From contig OZ024844.1 in the NCBI GenBank assembly GCA_964017145.1, positions 2,852,001 through 2,916,000 of the forward strand: a DNA stretch of 64,000 bases, in the 5' to 3' direction. Of this stretch, positions 22,470-34,603 are shown one piece after another. A program made the position numbers and the translations under genes. Positions within the stretch are counted from its first letter, which is position 1; every line of letters begins with the position of its first letter. Source of the DNA: Agrocybe praecox (taxonomy: Eukaryota > Basidiomycota > Agaricomycetes > Agaricales > Agrocybaceae). The notes beneath the pieces were generated by a model, which saw nothing but the letters and a program-made list of their open reading frames with translations, was not told where the DNA came from and searched no databases.

Positions 22470-23130
22470 TCCTGTTTTATCGATAACCTAGGGGTGTCTT
22501 TCTCCGGATCAGTATCTTCCTCCGCTTCTTTCTGTTTGTTTTCGGCGCACACGATGGTCCGGTGTAGGGTATATTTCTGGACGAATGGTACTGCGTGTCA
22601 ATCAGCATAAACATCAGGCGTCAAATGAAAAGCAACGAGCGCCCCCCCCCATTAAACAGTAAGTAGAGCACGTCATCGTTGTGCGACCCCATCATACTTA
22701 TGTACGGAACACAAGACTCATACTTACCAAGAAACGAAACCGACACCGAGTACGGGCGCCATCATAGCTAAATGGTGCTAATATACGCGTTAATCAGAGC
22801 CACACGTGTAGTAGGGTCCTTATAGGGTCCTATTATCTACTCTTAGCGATGTTCTTCAGCCGAATATGTGCTCAAGCGAGCTTCTGAACGCTTAGATTAA
22901 AGTGCGCACATGGGATATCGCGATAGGCGCCGCCGTGTCAAGACCAACACATATATGTGCGGTGCTTTTCGCAGGGTATATTAATAAAGAGAGAGAATCA
23001 GAACCATACAGCACCGTGCGATGGTTAGGACTCGACAACACACATACACCTGTACATGTCTTTTGGCCGATGAAGATGCCAACGGTTCTCTAGGTGAGTG
23101 ATCAAAGGTTCCATCACTAGTTGCCATAAA
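22470..23130 (-). pseudogene. Degenerate duplicate of the C-terminal part of a DHA2 MFS transporter
   Basis: On the reverse strand this stretch parallels the 3' end of the intact transporter at 23933-26928. It shares the motifs KYTLHRTIVCAENKQKEA (intact: [18 protein letters not shown]), EKDTPRLSIKQE (intact: [12 protein letters not shown]) and DPTTRVALINAYI (intact: [13 protein letters not shown]). The last intron is still recognisable, including the donor side GGTAAG and the acceptor side gacacgcag, so this was a DNA-level duplication, not retrocopying. The relic has in-frame stops after ALINAYISTI and a frameshift before APVLGVGF. The 5' two thirds of the gene are missing. Similarity fades around 23130. 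Confidence 0.85.
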
Positions 23131-23932
23131 GTCATAAGGTACGCTTACGACTTTCGTGTGGTTGCGATTACTTCCTATGCGTTTAACGAGTAGGTCTGGG
23201 GTGCAGGACAACGTCACATTTTCCTTAGGCCAAGACAGTTAAGGAATTCAAGGAGTACTTCGCGAGGAATTGAAGGATAACAGGCCTTTATTCCAGACGT
23301 CCATCAACGGATGGCTCACGAGGACAAGCATAACCCCGCAGTACCGTCAATGGGACAAGCAAACCACAGTGGGTGCTATAGATTAGTCAACCTTAGATCC
23401 AAATAAATAGTTACCGATTGCAATTCGGTTATAGTGTAACAAGTTACAACCAATGGTTTTCAAAAGTCGGTCGCTGTGGAAAAGGCGCCCCTTTATGCAC
23501 TGTCTCGCCGCAATAGCCCAAAAAGGAAAACCACAAAAAATTCTGGCGCCTAATACCCATGGAAACTCCATCACATTTTTTCTTCTTGTAAACATAAAGG
23601 GTCACTAGTTCACTTCGGACCTTATATGCCGTAAACCACTTGTTACTATATTTATCAACGTCCTACGGAGCACGGAATTATCAGGTACCCAAATGTACAG
23701 AGGTTGGTAAAAAGCTCAAGGTTATCGGGGAAGTAAGTAAAATCCAAAATATCTAATCCGTAATACACTAGTGCATCAGTAAGTAACATTAGGTACTAGT
23801 AGTGCAGCGTTTCTGACTGTAAAATAAACAACGTCGTAAGTACCCATGGATTCATGAAAGACCCATCATTAGAAAGAAACTAAAAACCAAAAACCAAAAC
23901 ATGGCGAGACAAATAATTTATCGTCTCAAAAA
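23131..23932. other. Intergenic, about 800 bp, beyond the transporter relic
   Basis: No supported gene. A short frame at 23383-23595 (- strand) has no recognisable motif or splice context. This may be decayed sequence linked to the neighbouring duplication. Confidence 0.4.
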
Positions 23933-26928
23933 CTATTCCTTCGTGCTGGCCGTTTTAGACTCTGCCGTAGTCGGTCGAACAGTAATATCATCGGCTTCGT
24001 TCGCCTTTTCCTGCTCTATGGACCGCCTGGTGGTATCTTTCTCGAAATCGTTAATAGTAGCATCTTTCTCCGACTCGGCGGACTCCTCCTGAGAGCCCTT
24101 TTCCACGTCTCCCACTTCTTTCTGTTTGTCTTCGGCACGCACGACGGTCCGTTGAAGGGTATATTTCCGGACGAATAATACTGCGTGTCATTATCAGATC
24201 AAGCGCGAGAGCGAAATGGTAAGCACATCATAGTCGTGCTGCCACCATCATATGCAAACAGAAAGAAGACTTACCAAGAATGAAAGCGACCCCGAGTATG
24301 GGTGTCATCACCAACCAGATGATGCTAATTGACTTCGCGTACGCGTTAATGAGAGCCGCACGTGTGACAGGGTCCTATTAAATGATTCATTTAGCGGTGC
24401 TTCCTCAACCAATAAGCGCCGAACAAGGTACGTACAGGGATATCTTTGAGATGGCGCACGATCTGGCTGAGTGCGGCAGGCGATGTGTCAATGCCAGGAT
24501 TGGGTATACGCGATACTTTCTTTCGCAGGATCTATTAAAGAAAGAGCGATTAGAACCATGTTGCCCGGGATCGCAAGTACGCAAAGCACACATACACTGG
24601 CATAAATAGCTTGGCCGACAGAGATGCCGACGGTGGCGCCAATGGTTCTGCCGTTCCAGTGAGCCTCTTTAAATGAATGTCCCAAAAGTCAGGCCATACC
24701 TGATGAATCCAAAGGTTGCGGTACTAGTTGCCATATCCTTTATCGGCATAGCGGCCTGGAGGCCGATGAGAGGTGTCTGTAGTAAATTTAGATCGCATGA
24801 TAAATTTTCCAGCAGGATGCATAACTCGTGGGCAAATATTGACCTGGAATAAGCAGCCGAGACCGATGGCTGCGATTAATGGAAAGATGACTTTCACAGC
24901 GCTAGATATGGGTATGGATCAGTATCAGTCTCCAATCAGTGATAAAAATGTAGGACATACGTCGACGAATTTGCATCCAGCATAATCATTAACCCCATAC
25001 CAAGGGCGAATATGGGATAAGCGATCCACATCACAATTCGATATTGTCCGGTGCGAGAGACGAGGACACCTGAGAAGGCAGAGAAAACTGCGCAGCCCAA
25101 CGAGAACGGCAGCATCCTATTATAGCATGATTAGGTCGTATGAAAGAGGTGTTTTTAGTGATGACTACGCGTACTCAACACCTGCTTTGGTGGCAGAGGC
25201 ACCAAGGACTTGGAAATAAAGGGGTAGGTAATATGCTCCGGAGAAGAACGCGAGAGCATGTAAGAAGGTGCTGATCAGAATAAAGCTGGTGGTGCGTGTC
25301 TAACATGGCGTAATCAATGTCACTGTCTAATATTGGGGAAGTCGATTATTTACCTTGAAAAGACGGGGAGGAATAATAGGGGAGCGCTTTGTAAAGAGCT
25401 CATTGATCCCTCCTAGGATAAGACACACAAACCCGACTACGAGGAATATTATCGTTTCCTTAGATGACCCTAGAAGCGAAAGGTTAAGGTGCTATTCATT
25501 TTATCAGGAAGGGGGAAAGCAACTGACAGGAAGTCTCGCTTTCATTGAAGCCGAGCAAGACGAGAACAATTCCACCAACAATTAAGAACAAACCTACAAA
25601 GTCAAAGTCGTTGACATGTTCTTTGAGCGTCCTGCCGCGATGAGGATTGAGGTTTAGGTTAAAGAACAAAATCGCTGCCGCAACACCGCCTGTCGGTCTA
25701 AAACAAATCAGGTAAGATGATTGCCTAGAGAGGAAAGGCTCAGAAAACCAACAAGTTGATGAAGAAACACCTAGATGGACCAATAAGTCACGTCGCAAGG
25801 AAGGAAGGAAACGGCAAGATTACTGACCATCTCCACGAAACGTGGTCTGTGAAAACCTACAAGGACATGGATAAACGGATTATCTTACAGAAAAAAATAG
25901 ATACACATACTCCACCAAGTAGTGGGCCTACGACACTGGCAATTCCCCAGGTAGCACCAATGAGACCACCATATTTCCCTCGCCTGCCAAAGATAAGGGT
26001 TGAGAAGAAATACCGGAGACGGTTCAAGTGAAACATACTCTCGCAGAGGAACAATGTCGCTAATCGTGATGTTAACCTTCGTGAAAATATTAAGTCTGCA
26101 GGTTTCCGACAAAAAAAAGATTGAAACACGTACCAATTGGAGGATCCCTCCACCTCCGATGCCTTGAACTGCTCTGGACACAATCAGCCACGTCTGTGCG
26201 GATTCAATAAAGTTTGAGTGTATTGTCTATTGAATTTTAGGATCAATTAAAAAACTCACGATGCTTTGGGCCGCGCCACATAGAGCGGATCCAACCTAGG
26301 GGCGTATATCATAAAAAACGCGTGCGGTCAAAAGGACGACATGATACAAACCAGGAATATGACAATGGAGGTATATAAGATGGGTTTCCTGCCGATGAGG
26401 TCGGATAGCTTGCCGTACAATGGCGACAGACTGATGACACAAAGGATCATAAATTTCCGGGTGGGAAATTCAAAATAAACGGGCAAACTTACGCAGCAGA
26501 AGCTAACAAGTAAGCTCTTTGGGATTAAATCAGCAACAATGTATGCGTGGAGCTCAATGGCCATGCTGGACGTACGTGCCAACCCAACTGTAATCCTTAC
26601 CGCCACCAAGTTTATTGACGATTGTTGGCAAAGCGGTAGCGACAATCGTCTGAAATGTATGCACAGGTTGGAATGCGAAGAAAGACGATTGGATGAAAGG
26701 AACGAACCTGGTCAATGGCCGCCAAGAACACTGTACACATGAGACCTGCAAAAACCTTTACATAGAGTGTTAGAAAGAGAGAGGAAAAGAAAACCTCGGA
26801 CGGCGTACGAGGGTCAAATTATTTTTCGGGACGAGGTGGGTCTCATCGGTCTTCCAGGAAGCGCCAGGGGGGGCCTTTGACTTAGGGGCCTTGTCTGAGG
26901 GGAGGTCATCTACCTGCTGAGAGGACAT
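23933..26928 (-). CDS. MFS transporter, DHA2 family (14-TMS drug:H+ antiporter)
   Basis: Multi-exon gene of about 580-600 aa. A soluble, Lys/Pro-rich N-terminus precedes the first helix with [31 protein letters not shown] follows, the MFS loop 2-3 motif. Then come [15 protein letters not shown] and [16 protein letters not shown] (the antiporter motif C region) and WRWCFFINLP, all DHA2 hallmarks. About fourteen hydrophobic segments can be counted. The tail is highly charged (Glu/Asp/Lys). The family exports drugs, fungal toxins or metal complexes at the plasma membrane, driven by protons; the substrate cannot be read. A decayed partial copy lies immediately downstream at 22470-23130. The promoter region is shared with the Ran gene (27388, +). 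Confidence 0.88.
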
Positions 26929-27387
26929 GATGGTGGAAGGAAGTAAAGAAGGAAAAGATAAATAAGTATATATAAGGCACCTCTCACACCTGTGACTTGA
27001 AGGCTTGAAGAGTAGTTGGCTGAGAGATCATGTACTTTTTTTTGGACGGATGGCATGTAACCAATGACTTCATCTGGCCGAGATGCCGCCGGGACGCCTT
27101 CCGACCTTTCTCCTTGATCCTTTTTTTCCAACATCCTTTGAGGTTTATAAAATGACGGCCGAGAGAATTTGAATAATAATCATCCCACAGACGGAAAGGA
27201 CCTCTCCGGTTGCGAGGATAAAAACGATAAAAATATCAAAGAAAAGTCATCAAAAAAAAAAGAATAGTCATAAACGGATCCGAGGGTTCGGAAATCGCCA
27301 GCGCTTCAAACCTTATCTGACTCAAGTTTTCTTTCAGCTCTCTCTCTTACCTTTTCTTCACTCATCTCTCATCCTCTTATCCTTATA
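26929..27387. promoter_or_regulatory. Divergent promoter region between the DHA2 transporter and Ran genes
   Basis: This 459-bp region lies between divergent starts. The Ran-proximal part (27330-27385) is strongly CT-rich, as is common upstream of highly expressed fungal genes. No specific element was identified. Confidence 0.45.
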
Positions 27388-28541
27388 ATGACTGAGACTA
27401 CCATCCCCACATTCAAGCTCGTCCTTGGTGCGCGCGTTGATTTCAGATGTAACCCTTTTTTTCCAGTTTCTAACGCGACTTTCCCTGTTTCTTTAATCGA
27501 TGTTCAAATCGCTTTCATCGCCGCATTTCCACCTCCCCTTTCTTTCGTCAATCTGTCTATCGTCTGCGATCTGTAATGCTGGGATGTAGTTGGCGATGGA
27601 GGAACTGGAAAAACCACTTTCGTCAAGGTGAGTGTCTTGCATGTGCTGTCTTTTCGCAGAGATCGCGTTTTGATCTCTTTAATCTCTCAGCGTCATTTGA
27701 CTGGTGAATTCGAAAAGAAATACATTGGTACGCGATATCTATTTCCAACCTTTCTCAATGTCGCACTCGGGCCATTTTGACGCGACATGTGGCTCGAAAA
27801 AAATACTTACTCGGTTTTTTCTCAACCAACCACAGCCACCCTTGGTGTCGAAGTTCACCCCCTACAGTTCACCACCAATTTTGGTACCATCTGCTTCAAT
27901 GTCTGGGATACTGCCGGTCAGGAGAAGTTTGGTGGTCTCCGTGATGGATACTACATCCAGGGACAGTGCGGCATCATCATGTTCGACGTGACCTCCCGTA
28001 TCACCTACAAAAACGTTCCCAACTGGCATCGTGACCTCGAGCGTGTCTGCGAAAACATCCCCATCGTCCTTTGTGGAAACAAAGTCGATATCAAGGTCTG
28101 AAATCACCATCGAACTGCGTCAAATCCGCCCAGACTCATCCCTCTCTCTTTCCTTTTTAGGAGCGCAAAGTCAAGACCGGCTCAGTGACTTTCCACAGGA
28201 AGAAGAACCTCCAATACTTCGAAATCTCTGCCAAGTCCAACTACAACTTCGAGAAACCCTTCCTGTGGTTGGCAAGGAAGCTCGTCGGGTATGTAGACCC
28301 CATCTCGAGACCACCTCGCCGTTTTAAAAATGTCTTGTTATTATAGAAACGCTACTTTGGAATTCGTCGCTGCTCCTGCCCTGGCTCCTGCTGAAGTCGC
28401 CGTTGACCAGAATTTGATGGCACAATACGAGCAAGAGTTGAAGAAGGTACATTACTGCGTCTTTTCCTGTCAATCTTCAGTTCCTAATCCTGCTTACAGG
28501 CTGAGGCTGTTCCCCTTCCCGAAGACGATGAAGATTTCTAA
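27388..28541 (+). CDS. GSP1: GTP-binding nuclear protein Ran (Gsp1/Spi1)
   Basis: Seven exons (27388-27427, 27590-27627, 27691-27727, 27836-28095, 28161-28288, 28347-28446, 28500-28541) give 214 aa, the usual Ran length. Visible are the P-loop [16 protein letters not shown], switch [11 protein letters not shown], switch [21 protein letters not shown], the guanine motif CGNKVDIK and [13 protein letters not shown]. The acidic tail [11 protein letters not shown] corresponds to DEDDDL of animal Ran. The product drives nucleocytoplasmic transport through importin/exportin cycles and acts in spindle and nuclear envelope assembly. The first three exons are only about 40 nt each. The call is certain. 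Confidence 0.97.
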
Positions 28542-28962
28542 ACGAATATCCATGTTAAACTATCCTCGCTTTTTCTTCTTTCTCTTCTCTGTGACAACAC
28601 CGTTTTATGACACTTTCTTACCGAGGTATACGATATATACTCCATTGACTACTAGCAATCGCATTTTCTTTGCACCTTCTCACCTCCTAATCAACGCCCG
28701 TCATCAAATTTTGTAGCTCTCTTGGAAGATGACAGCCTTTTTTTATATCTTTTCTTCCCCTCTGTCTGTAGATGCAGTTACAATTACGAACCGTTTCGAA
28801 AAGACGTGGATGCTTGATCTGCTGGTTCGTTTGTTACTGACTACGATATGTGGCGCCAAAACATAAAAAGTGTCTATGAACAAGCCCGCAAAATATCAAC
28901 GAATCGCCACATCATACAGTCCCGAGTCCCGACAATAGATGTATTATGATTCAACAAGGCCA
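28542..28962. other. Convergent intergenic region
   Basis: This 421-bp CT/AT-rich region lies between the Ran stop codon and that of the orphan gene. It should hold both 3' UTRs. Nothing else was seen. Confidence 0.45.
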
Positions 28963-31085
28963 TCATGATTGTGACAAAACTTTCACACTGGGGAAAATAG
29001 CTTTAAGTATGAATTTTTGGAAGTCACTCAAATTGACTTTCCCAAACGCAATAACAGTATTAAAGTCGTCAGATCCCAGTCTGGAAAATGCATCGAAATC
29101 GTTATCGGTGGTGATTCCAGCATGGATCAGAGCCGGAATAAGCTCTGGGATCCCGATTCTGTCGAGGTACTCTTTCAACTTGGGAGCTACGCTCGAAATA
29201 TCGATAGGAGCATGCAGCTTGCACGGGATCTGTACCACGTGTACATCGGGTTTCTTCAAGTTTTCCGTATCGATCTCCGCTGGAGGAATACCTGGACGGA
29301 TCCCTTGGCCTGGTTTTGTCGATGTCGATTGAGGTGATAATGCGCTATTTATATCAGGCGAGATTCCATGGTGTGTATTCTTGTTTTGTAAAAGATCAAT
29401 CTGCGATCAACAATCCGCGCACGATAGAGAGAGGGAGGGAGGGAAAAAAAGAACACCTACAAAAATATCCTCATATAATACCTCCTCTTCTTCCGGTGTG
29501 AATTGAGATGTGGTGCCGAAAATGGCTTTACGACGTTTCATATAAAGCCTGATTGGCCAGTAATTATGGTATCGACCGAATTGAAGCTGTCTTTGGTGCA
29601 GTATCTGTGACATGTTGAAAACTATGAGATGAACTTGCTTCTTGAACGGACTATTAAATGCCCAGAGCACACACCAATTTAAGGACTTGCTCGAGCTGCT
29701 CGATGTTAGGTGCGTATGTGAAGAAAAAGGACCGTGAAGTGAGATCCATCACGTTCTAAGATTTATATGTTGAGAAAGGGTATTTTCATGAAAATCTGGG
29801 GACGTCCTTACCATGATATCATCGAAAGCCTCGTCGTCATCCAACTTCATTGCATTCCTCAAGTCAGGACCAAAATCGACAACAGAGAGGGCAGCACTGC
29901 TTAAGTTTGCCTGGACCTCCAAAGAAGGCGGCGGTATAAAAGGAATGTCTGGCGAAGCGCGAGCCTCGGTTTTGGGACTCCCAGCCTGAGGAGCCTGAGA
30001 AATCCTTGCTGTCTTGCTCGCGCTGAACAGTCGACAAAGTTGAAACTTGCCCAGAGGACTTATCCCATCCATAGAAAGATTCTGAAAGAACGTATACTTC
30101 AAGCTATTATCCATACGAAGGAGAATCTCTAGATGCTGATCGAACCGTATTCCGTGCCTTGCCAGTATTTCGGTGTACCGATCTTGCCCTACAAACGCAC
30201 GAAGCTTTGCATTGCAGACAGGATCGGCGACTATTGGGGCTTCGCAAAACATGCAGGATGCATATACTGCTACCTTTGCGGTCGTTTGAGTTTGGTCGTT
30301 TGGTTCGTTTTGCTGTACTATCGGAGCAGGTGGGGCTGGGGGATCTGGAGGTGCCAATGGAGGTGCCGGAGAAACTGCGTTCTGGCTAGAGCTAGGCCTG
30401 CCCGTGGAGGTACTCACTGACCTTCGAGAAGAATACGACGTCAAAGTGGAACTACAATGAATGTTATATTAGTTCTTTTTAGAAACGAGTCGATAGTGCC
30501 CACCTGATGGATGGTCCTGCTGTGATAGGTCTTGGTTTGTCGTCAATCCTGTTTAAAGAGATAAGTATAAGGGCTACAGGTGATAATCAAGTCATATACC
30601 ATATTATGTCGCTGTCAGAATCCGAATCGACCTCGCTGACATCTACGTCAATGACTTCCTGCGGTTTGATACGTGCCTTTTTATTGTGTCTGAGATGGCA
30701 AAAGTTATAGTAAAATTCAAGCGGCCAGTGATCGTCATATTGAACAAGTTGAGGCTCGACAAAAAGCATCTGAGGTTTACCCATCATTGTTAGCGCTGGA
30801 TGCAGGTATTAGAAAAGGAAAGTTTGGCTCACGTCTTCTAGAAATTGTCCCCATCTTGCGCCTTGTAAATGTGCTGGCTTCTTGAAATTTAGTTTTGCCA
30901 TACACATCCTCGCCCAGCGCTTCCATCAGAATGATGAGCGCCTGTACCTTCAAAGAGCTTTGCAAGTATAATCTCACTTTGAATTGATGGAAAGATTTCT
31001 CGGTAAGATGGGTCAGCTTCATCGCGTCGTGGAGTCGGCCGAGTGGTTTATATTTCGTCAAAGAGGCTGGCTTTGGTATCTTCAT
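28963..31085 (-). CDS. Unrecognised protein, acidic/SP-rich middle, helical SAM-like C-terminus
   Basis: I do not recognise this gene. Splicing several exons by phase gives roughly 500 aa starting MKIPKPASLTKYKPLGRLHD. An N-terminal helical region (about 1-80) is followed by an acidic patch VDVSEVDSDSDSDII and a Ser/Pro-rich linker with a PAPPLAPPDPPAPPAP run. A helical segment (residues around 250-300) contains RHGIRFDQHLEILLRM, and a basic segment reads QLQFGRYHNYWPIRLYMKRR. The C-terminus has VAPKLKEYLDRIGIPELIPA and GSDDFNTVIAFGKVNLSDFQ, whose helix pattern resembles a SAM domain. A protein-protein adaptor role is only a guess. Splice junctions at about 30832/30796, 30600/30550 and 30505/30451 keep one frame throughout. 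Confidence 0.6.
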
Positions 31086-31325
31086 CTGGAAAGAGAGACG
31101 ACCAAGGGAGGAGGAACAGGAATAGGTATTGCATGCCTATTTATACGGAAGGTGCTGAACTAAAACAAGTTTGTTTGAATGGTGAAAAGACAACTTTTTC
31201 ATATAGATACTTTACAGCGGAGCCGATTATGCAGTCATTTCACGATATAGGCTTGAGGCGGAAATTGGGTGGCAACCTTTTTTTTTGGAATTCGCGATCC
31301 AAGATGTGTTTACATAGGGTATTAT

Positions 31326-32349
31326 TTAACAGAACCGGTCGCTAAACGAGTAAGTTAATAAAGATTTACAGCTCACAGAAGTTGTTATATGAATAACTTA
31401 CCTCTTCAACTTGGCTCGACGGTCAAGCATAGCTTCTGCCAGGCGGCCTTCTTTGCGAGCTTTCTTGAGCTTTAGGGTATTTAGTACAAGTCACTAGGGT
31501 CAATATATCATTCAACACACATCTTTCTTGTCCGCGTCCGATACAACTGAGCGCCCTGCACCCCAAGCTTGATGAATGCGGCTGTGAACAAAATATAAGC
31601 ATCGACACTAGAAAAGGATGTGACAAAGGTTGAACATACTTTGTGCTCGATTCATCTATCGTAGGTGGTGCGATTAGACCGTCCTTTCTTTTCTTCTCTT
31701 CTTCGTGGGCCTCTTTCTTGTATTTGTACTGGATTTTGACCCAGAACCGCTCAGCGAAGCCGACTTCTTCACTGTCACCCCGAAGTTGTAGAGAACCACC
31801 TGCCGCCTCGTCCACGCTCAGATACTTCTCGTAGACGTTCATGAATGCGACCATGCCATCCGGTAATACCACAGGGGTCCACTCTTCTTGCGGTCCTCGC
31901 GCGTCTCTATCGGCAGAAACGAGACCATGGGCATCGCAAGAAATGAATTTCCCTTCTCCTGTTCCAGTACGGATATTGATAGTCGAAGAACCAGCCACCC
32001 GAGTTATTACCCAAACTTGTGAGACGTCAGTTGGAGTACGGTCAAGTAGTTTAATTGACTCCGTTCCATCGTCTGGTTTGTCTTTGTCGAGTGTTTGTAG
32101 AGCAATCCGATTAGTGGTCGAATTATAATTGATTGAAATTGGTGAAGGGTCCGAGGGATGAACAATAAACGTAGGACCGCGTAGTTCGTTTACTGCTTCT
32201 GGTAGAACCCATGTTTCTGGGTCTTTGTCGTCCAATTTCCGCTTGCTACTGCTGCTTCCAACTCTGTCGTCTCCGTCATCGCGTTTTCTCTTCTTTTTGG
32301 TTTTATCCCCCTTGAATTTGAGTTTCGTTGAGCGAATTTGATCTGTCAT
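31326..32349 (-). CDS. FRG1: FRG1-like protein (FSHD region gene 1 homolog)
   Basis: A multi-exon gene of about 290 aa. The N-terminus is a basic nuclear-targeting stretch (KLKFKGDKTKKKRKRDDGDD). A fascin-like beta-trefoil follows, with INYNSTTNRIALQTLDK, EGKFISCDAHGLVSADRDA, GMVAFMNVYEKYLSVDE and FWVKIQYKYKKEAHEEEKKR. The C-terminus is RIHQAWGAGRSVV, then KARKEGRLAEAMLDRRAKLK and SDRFC; FRG1 proteins end in DRYC/DRFC-like sequence. The final exon (31326-31341) is only 16 nt and supplies SDRFC plus stop. FRG1 is nuclear/nucleolar, RNA- and actin-binding, and found with spliceosomal and pre-rRNA complexes. The start at 32349 (MTDQIRSTKLK) matches the family; an upstream open stretch without motifs was not used. 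Confidence 0.9.
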
Positions 32350-32560
32350 TACAGTCAGCCTAGAGTTTAAGGTGATTGGACGGAGTAAGGCTAGCAGCAA
32401 GATATAATGAATGAACAAAGTTGTACGAGCACTTATGACGTTCAATAAATGTAAGTCACATGACTAAACAAGATTGACCGTGGGAGCAATAGTCCTTAGG
32501 CCTCACCAAAAGTACTTCCTCATCGACGCCGCCGACCTCAAGACACCCCCTCCGCCAAAA
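32350..32560. promoter_or_regulatory. Compact divergent promoter of FRG1 and RPL26
   Basis: Only 211 bp separate the FRG1 start (32349, -) and the uL24 start (32561, +). No element was identified with confidence. Confidence 0.4.
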
Positions 32561-33516
32561 ATGAAGTTTAACGCCGGTGCGTATCGTCTCATATGCAACC
32601 CCTACGCATATCCAGGGCTTTTCAGGACGCTACGATCAATTTTGGTGGAGAAATGGGCTGGATGGAATCTTGGACTTTGGGATGACGATTAGACTCTGGT
32701 GAACTGAAGTTCTGACTGTCCCTTTTTTCTGGGTCTCTAGACGTCTCTTCCTCCCGGCGCAAGTCGCGCAAGGCCCACTTTGCGGCCCCTTCTTCTATCC
32801 GCCGCAAGATTATGTCTTCGGCCCTTTCCAAGGAGCTCCGTGCCAAACACAACGTGAGGAGATCTTAACCTCTGGAAAACAGGGCATACTCATCAAATTT
32901 GGAATATACAGACTCGCTCCCTCCCTATCCGCAAAGACGACGAGGTCCGCATTGTCCGAGGGAAATACAAGGGTCGTGAGGGAAAGGTTACCCAGGTTTA
33001 CCGCAAGAAATGGGTTATCCACGTTGACCGTGTCGCACGCGACAAGTCAAACGGTGCCAGTGCACCCATCGGAATCCACCCCAGCAATGTTGTTATCACC
33101 ACCATCAAGCTGGACACAGACAGGTGCGTACGGTGTCGTTTTACAGATTTATTGAAAACTTAATTTATGTGAAAGACGGGCAATCTTGGAGAGGAAAGAC
33201 CGAAACAAAGCCCCAAAGGCCGCTGCTGATGTTGAGATGGTCGACGTATGTTCTTTCTATCTAAAATCTGCTCAAATATCTTACATCTTGTCTAGTAATC
33301 TCTTCAAGCATATGTTGCATTTCATATCGTTTCTTCCTCACAAAATCCCCATGTACTTACGCATACTATTTTCCGATATGACATATGTCCATGATCACTC
33401 CTTTGTCGTATGCAGCAGGCCTTTTATATCATTTTTGGTGTCAGGAAGTGTAATCCATTGTATTGCAATTGTAGGTCGAACAGAAGAAAACTCGAATCGT
33501 AAAAAGCAGTCCTTAA
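32561..33516 (+). CDS. RPL26: 60S ribosomal protein L26 (uL24)
   Basis: Five exons (32561-32576, 32741-32853, 32912-33123, 33176-33245, 33475-33516) give 150 aa. The first exon is 16 nt and encodes [65 protein letters not shown] and [16 protein letters not shown] are diagnostic of uL24, with a KOW motif in the middle. The protein sits near the polypeptide exit tunnel of the large subunit. Intron 4 (33246-33474, 229 nt) is long for this genome. The stop lies only 7 nt from the stop of the convergent V-ATPase gene. Confidence 0.95.
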
Positions 33517-33523
33517 CGCATCA

Positions 33524-34476
33524 CTAGAAAATAACGTCCTCGTCTTTACTGCTCAGGAGGTCGGTGGATCCTTGTATGCCATCGTTAATGTCGTCTGAAT
33601 GATCAATTGTTGTCGTTGCTGTTTCTGCTTCCTTGAGAGCGGCGGCCTCCGCATCTCTTGCAGCTGTATCACGCTTCTTCTTCCCCTGAACTTTCTTTAA
33701 TCTACAGTGTCCCTTAGTATAATTGTGGGCAATAAATCGCAATTGTACCGACCTAAAGAATTCCTCTCGATCCATTTCATCAAGCTCGCTCATTATATAC
33801 TTGATTGTGTTCTCCAAGCGAGGCATGATGACATGCTCAATAGCGTTGACTCGACGATTTGTCGCCCGTATAACTTCGTCCAGAATAGTGAAAGCTGTTT
33901 GTAAGGATGCCAGCTCAACCAATGTCTCGATCGCCTTTGCATAGACCTCCTTCGCCTTCATTATTTGCTGACCACCTCGGCCTAAGCCAGTAAGGTTAAA
34001 ATCTGGTATCAAGGAGATTGCGTCGTAAGTTTGTGGTGAAATAGGATGGAAGGGGGCTGCATACCTGAGCCGGGGACTCGATCGACTTCAAATGCAGGAA
34101 GAACGACTCCAGATACATTCTCTTGCCTGGCTTTTACTCGGAAAGTGGCTAATTTGGCCTGCTCTTGCACGAGATATGCGATATCTCCAGTCGCATATGT
34201 GACTTCAGCCATCGAGAACGAAGCCAGTTGCATTACTCTTCCCATCTTTCTCTTTGCCTAAAGCTGAACTGATCAATAAAATAGACAGCGTCGCATCTTC
34301 CAATAAGTATGTACCTCATCGACCTTTTTGAGGATGGCGCGGAATCTTGTCGTCAGCGCATCTCGCTTCTTAGCGAGTAGAGAGTGTCCCGTCTGAGCTC
34401 CTTTTAATCGCAATTTGGTGTTTGTTAGCGCCATGCGCGTAGCGAAGACATTCTCGCGGGCTCCTGTACCAGACAT
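33524..34476 (-). CDS. VMA8: V-type proton ATPase subunit D
   Basis: Four exons (34476-34315, 34257-34065, 34002-33753, 33701-33524) give 260 aa. [40 protein letters not shown] and [19 protein letters not shown] are subunit D signatures. The chain is almost entirely helical, as expected for the central rotor coiled coil that couples V1 ATP hydrolysis to V0 proton pumping at vacuolar and endosomal membranes. The C-terminus is an acidic and Ala/Glu-rich extension. The start at MSGTG follows the family; an upstream in-frame extension was rejected. It converges tail-to-tail with RPL26. Confidence 0.95.
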
Positions 34477-34603
34477 GGTCGTAGTTGGTGGATTGGGACA
34501 AAGGGTCACTAATCACTAGTGGACGAGTAACTCCTGGTCAATGACACAATGGCAATTTCATCACACTCTTGACATGGTGTCACAGCGCCGTACACGTTCA
34601 TAT

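Noticed and set aside
23383..23595. Short frame on the - strand beyond the transporter relic
   Set aside because: No recognisable motif, start context or splice partner; it lies in apparently decayed sequence.
32349..32445. N-terminal extension of FRG1
   Set aside because: The extra residues are hydrophobic and without motifs; the MTDQ start matches the basic N-terminus of the family.
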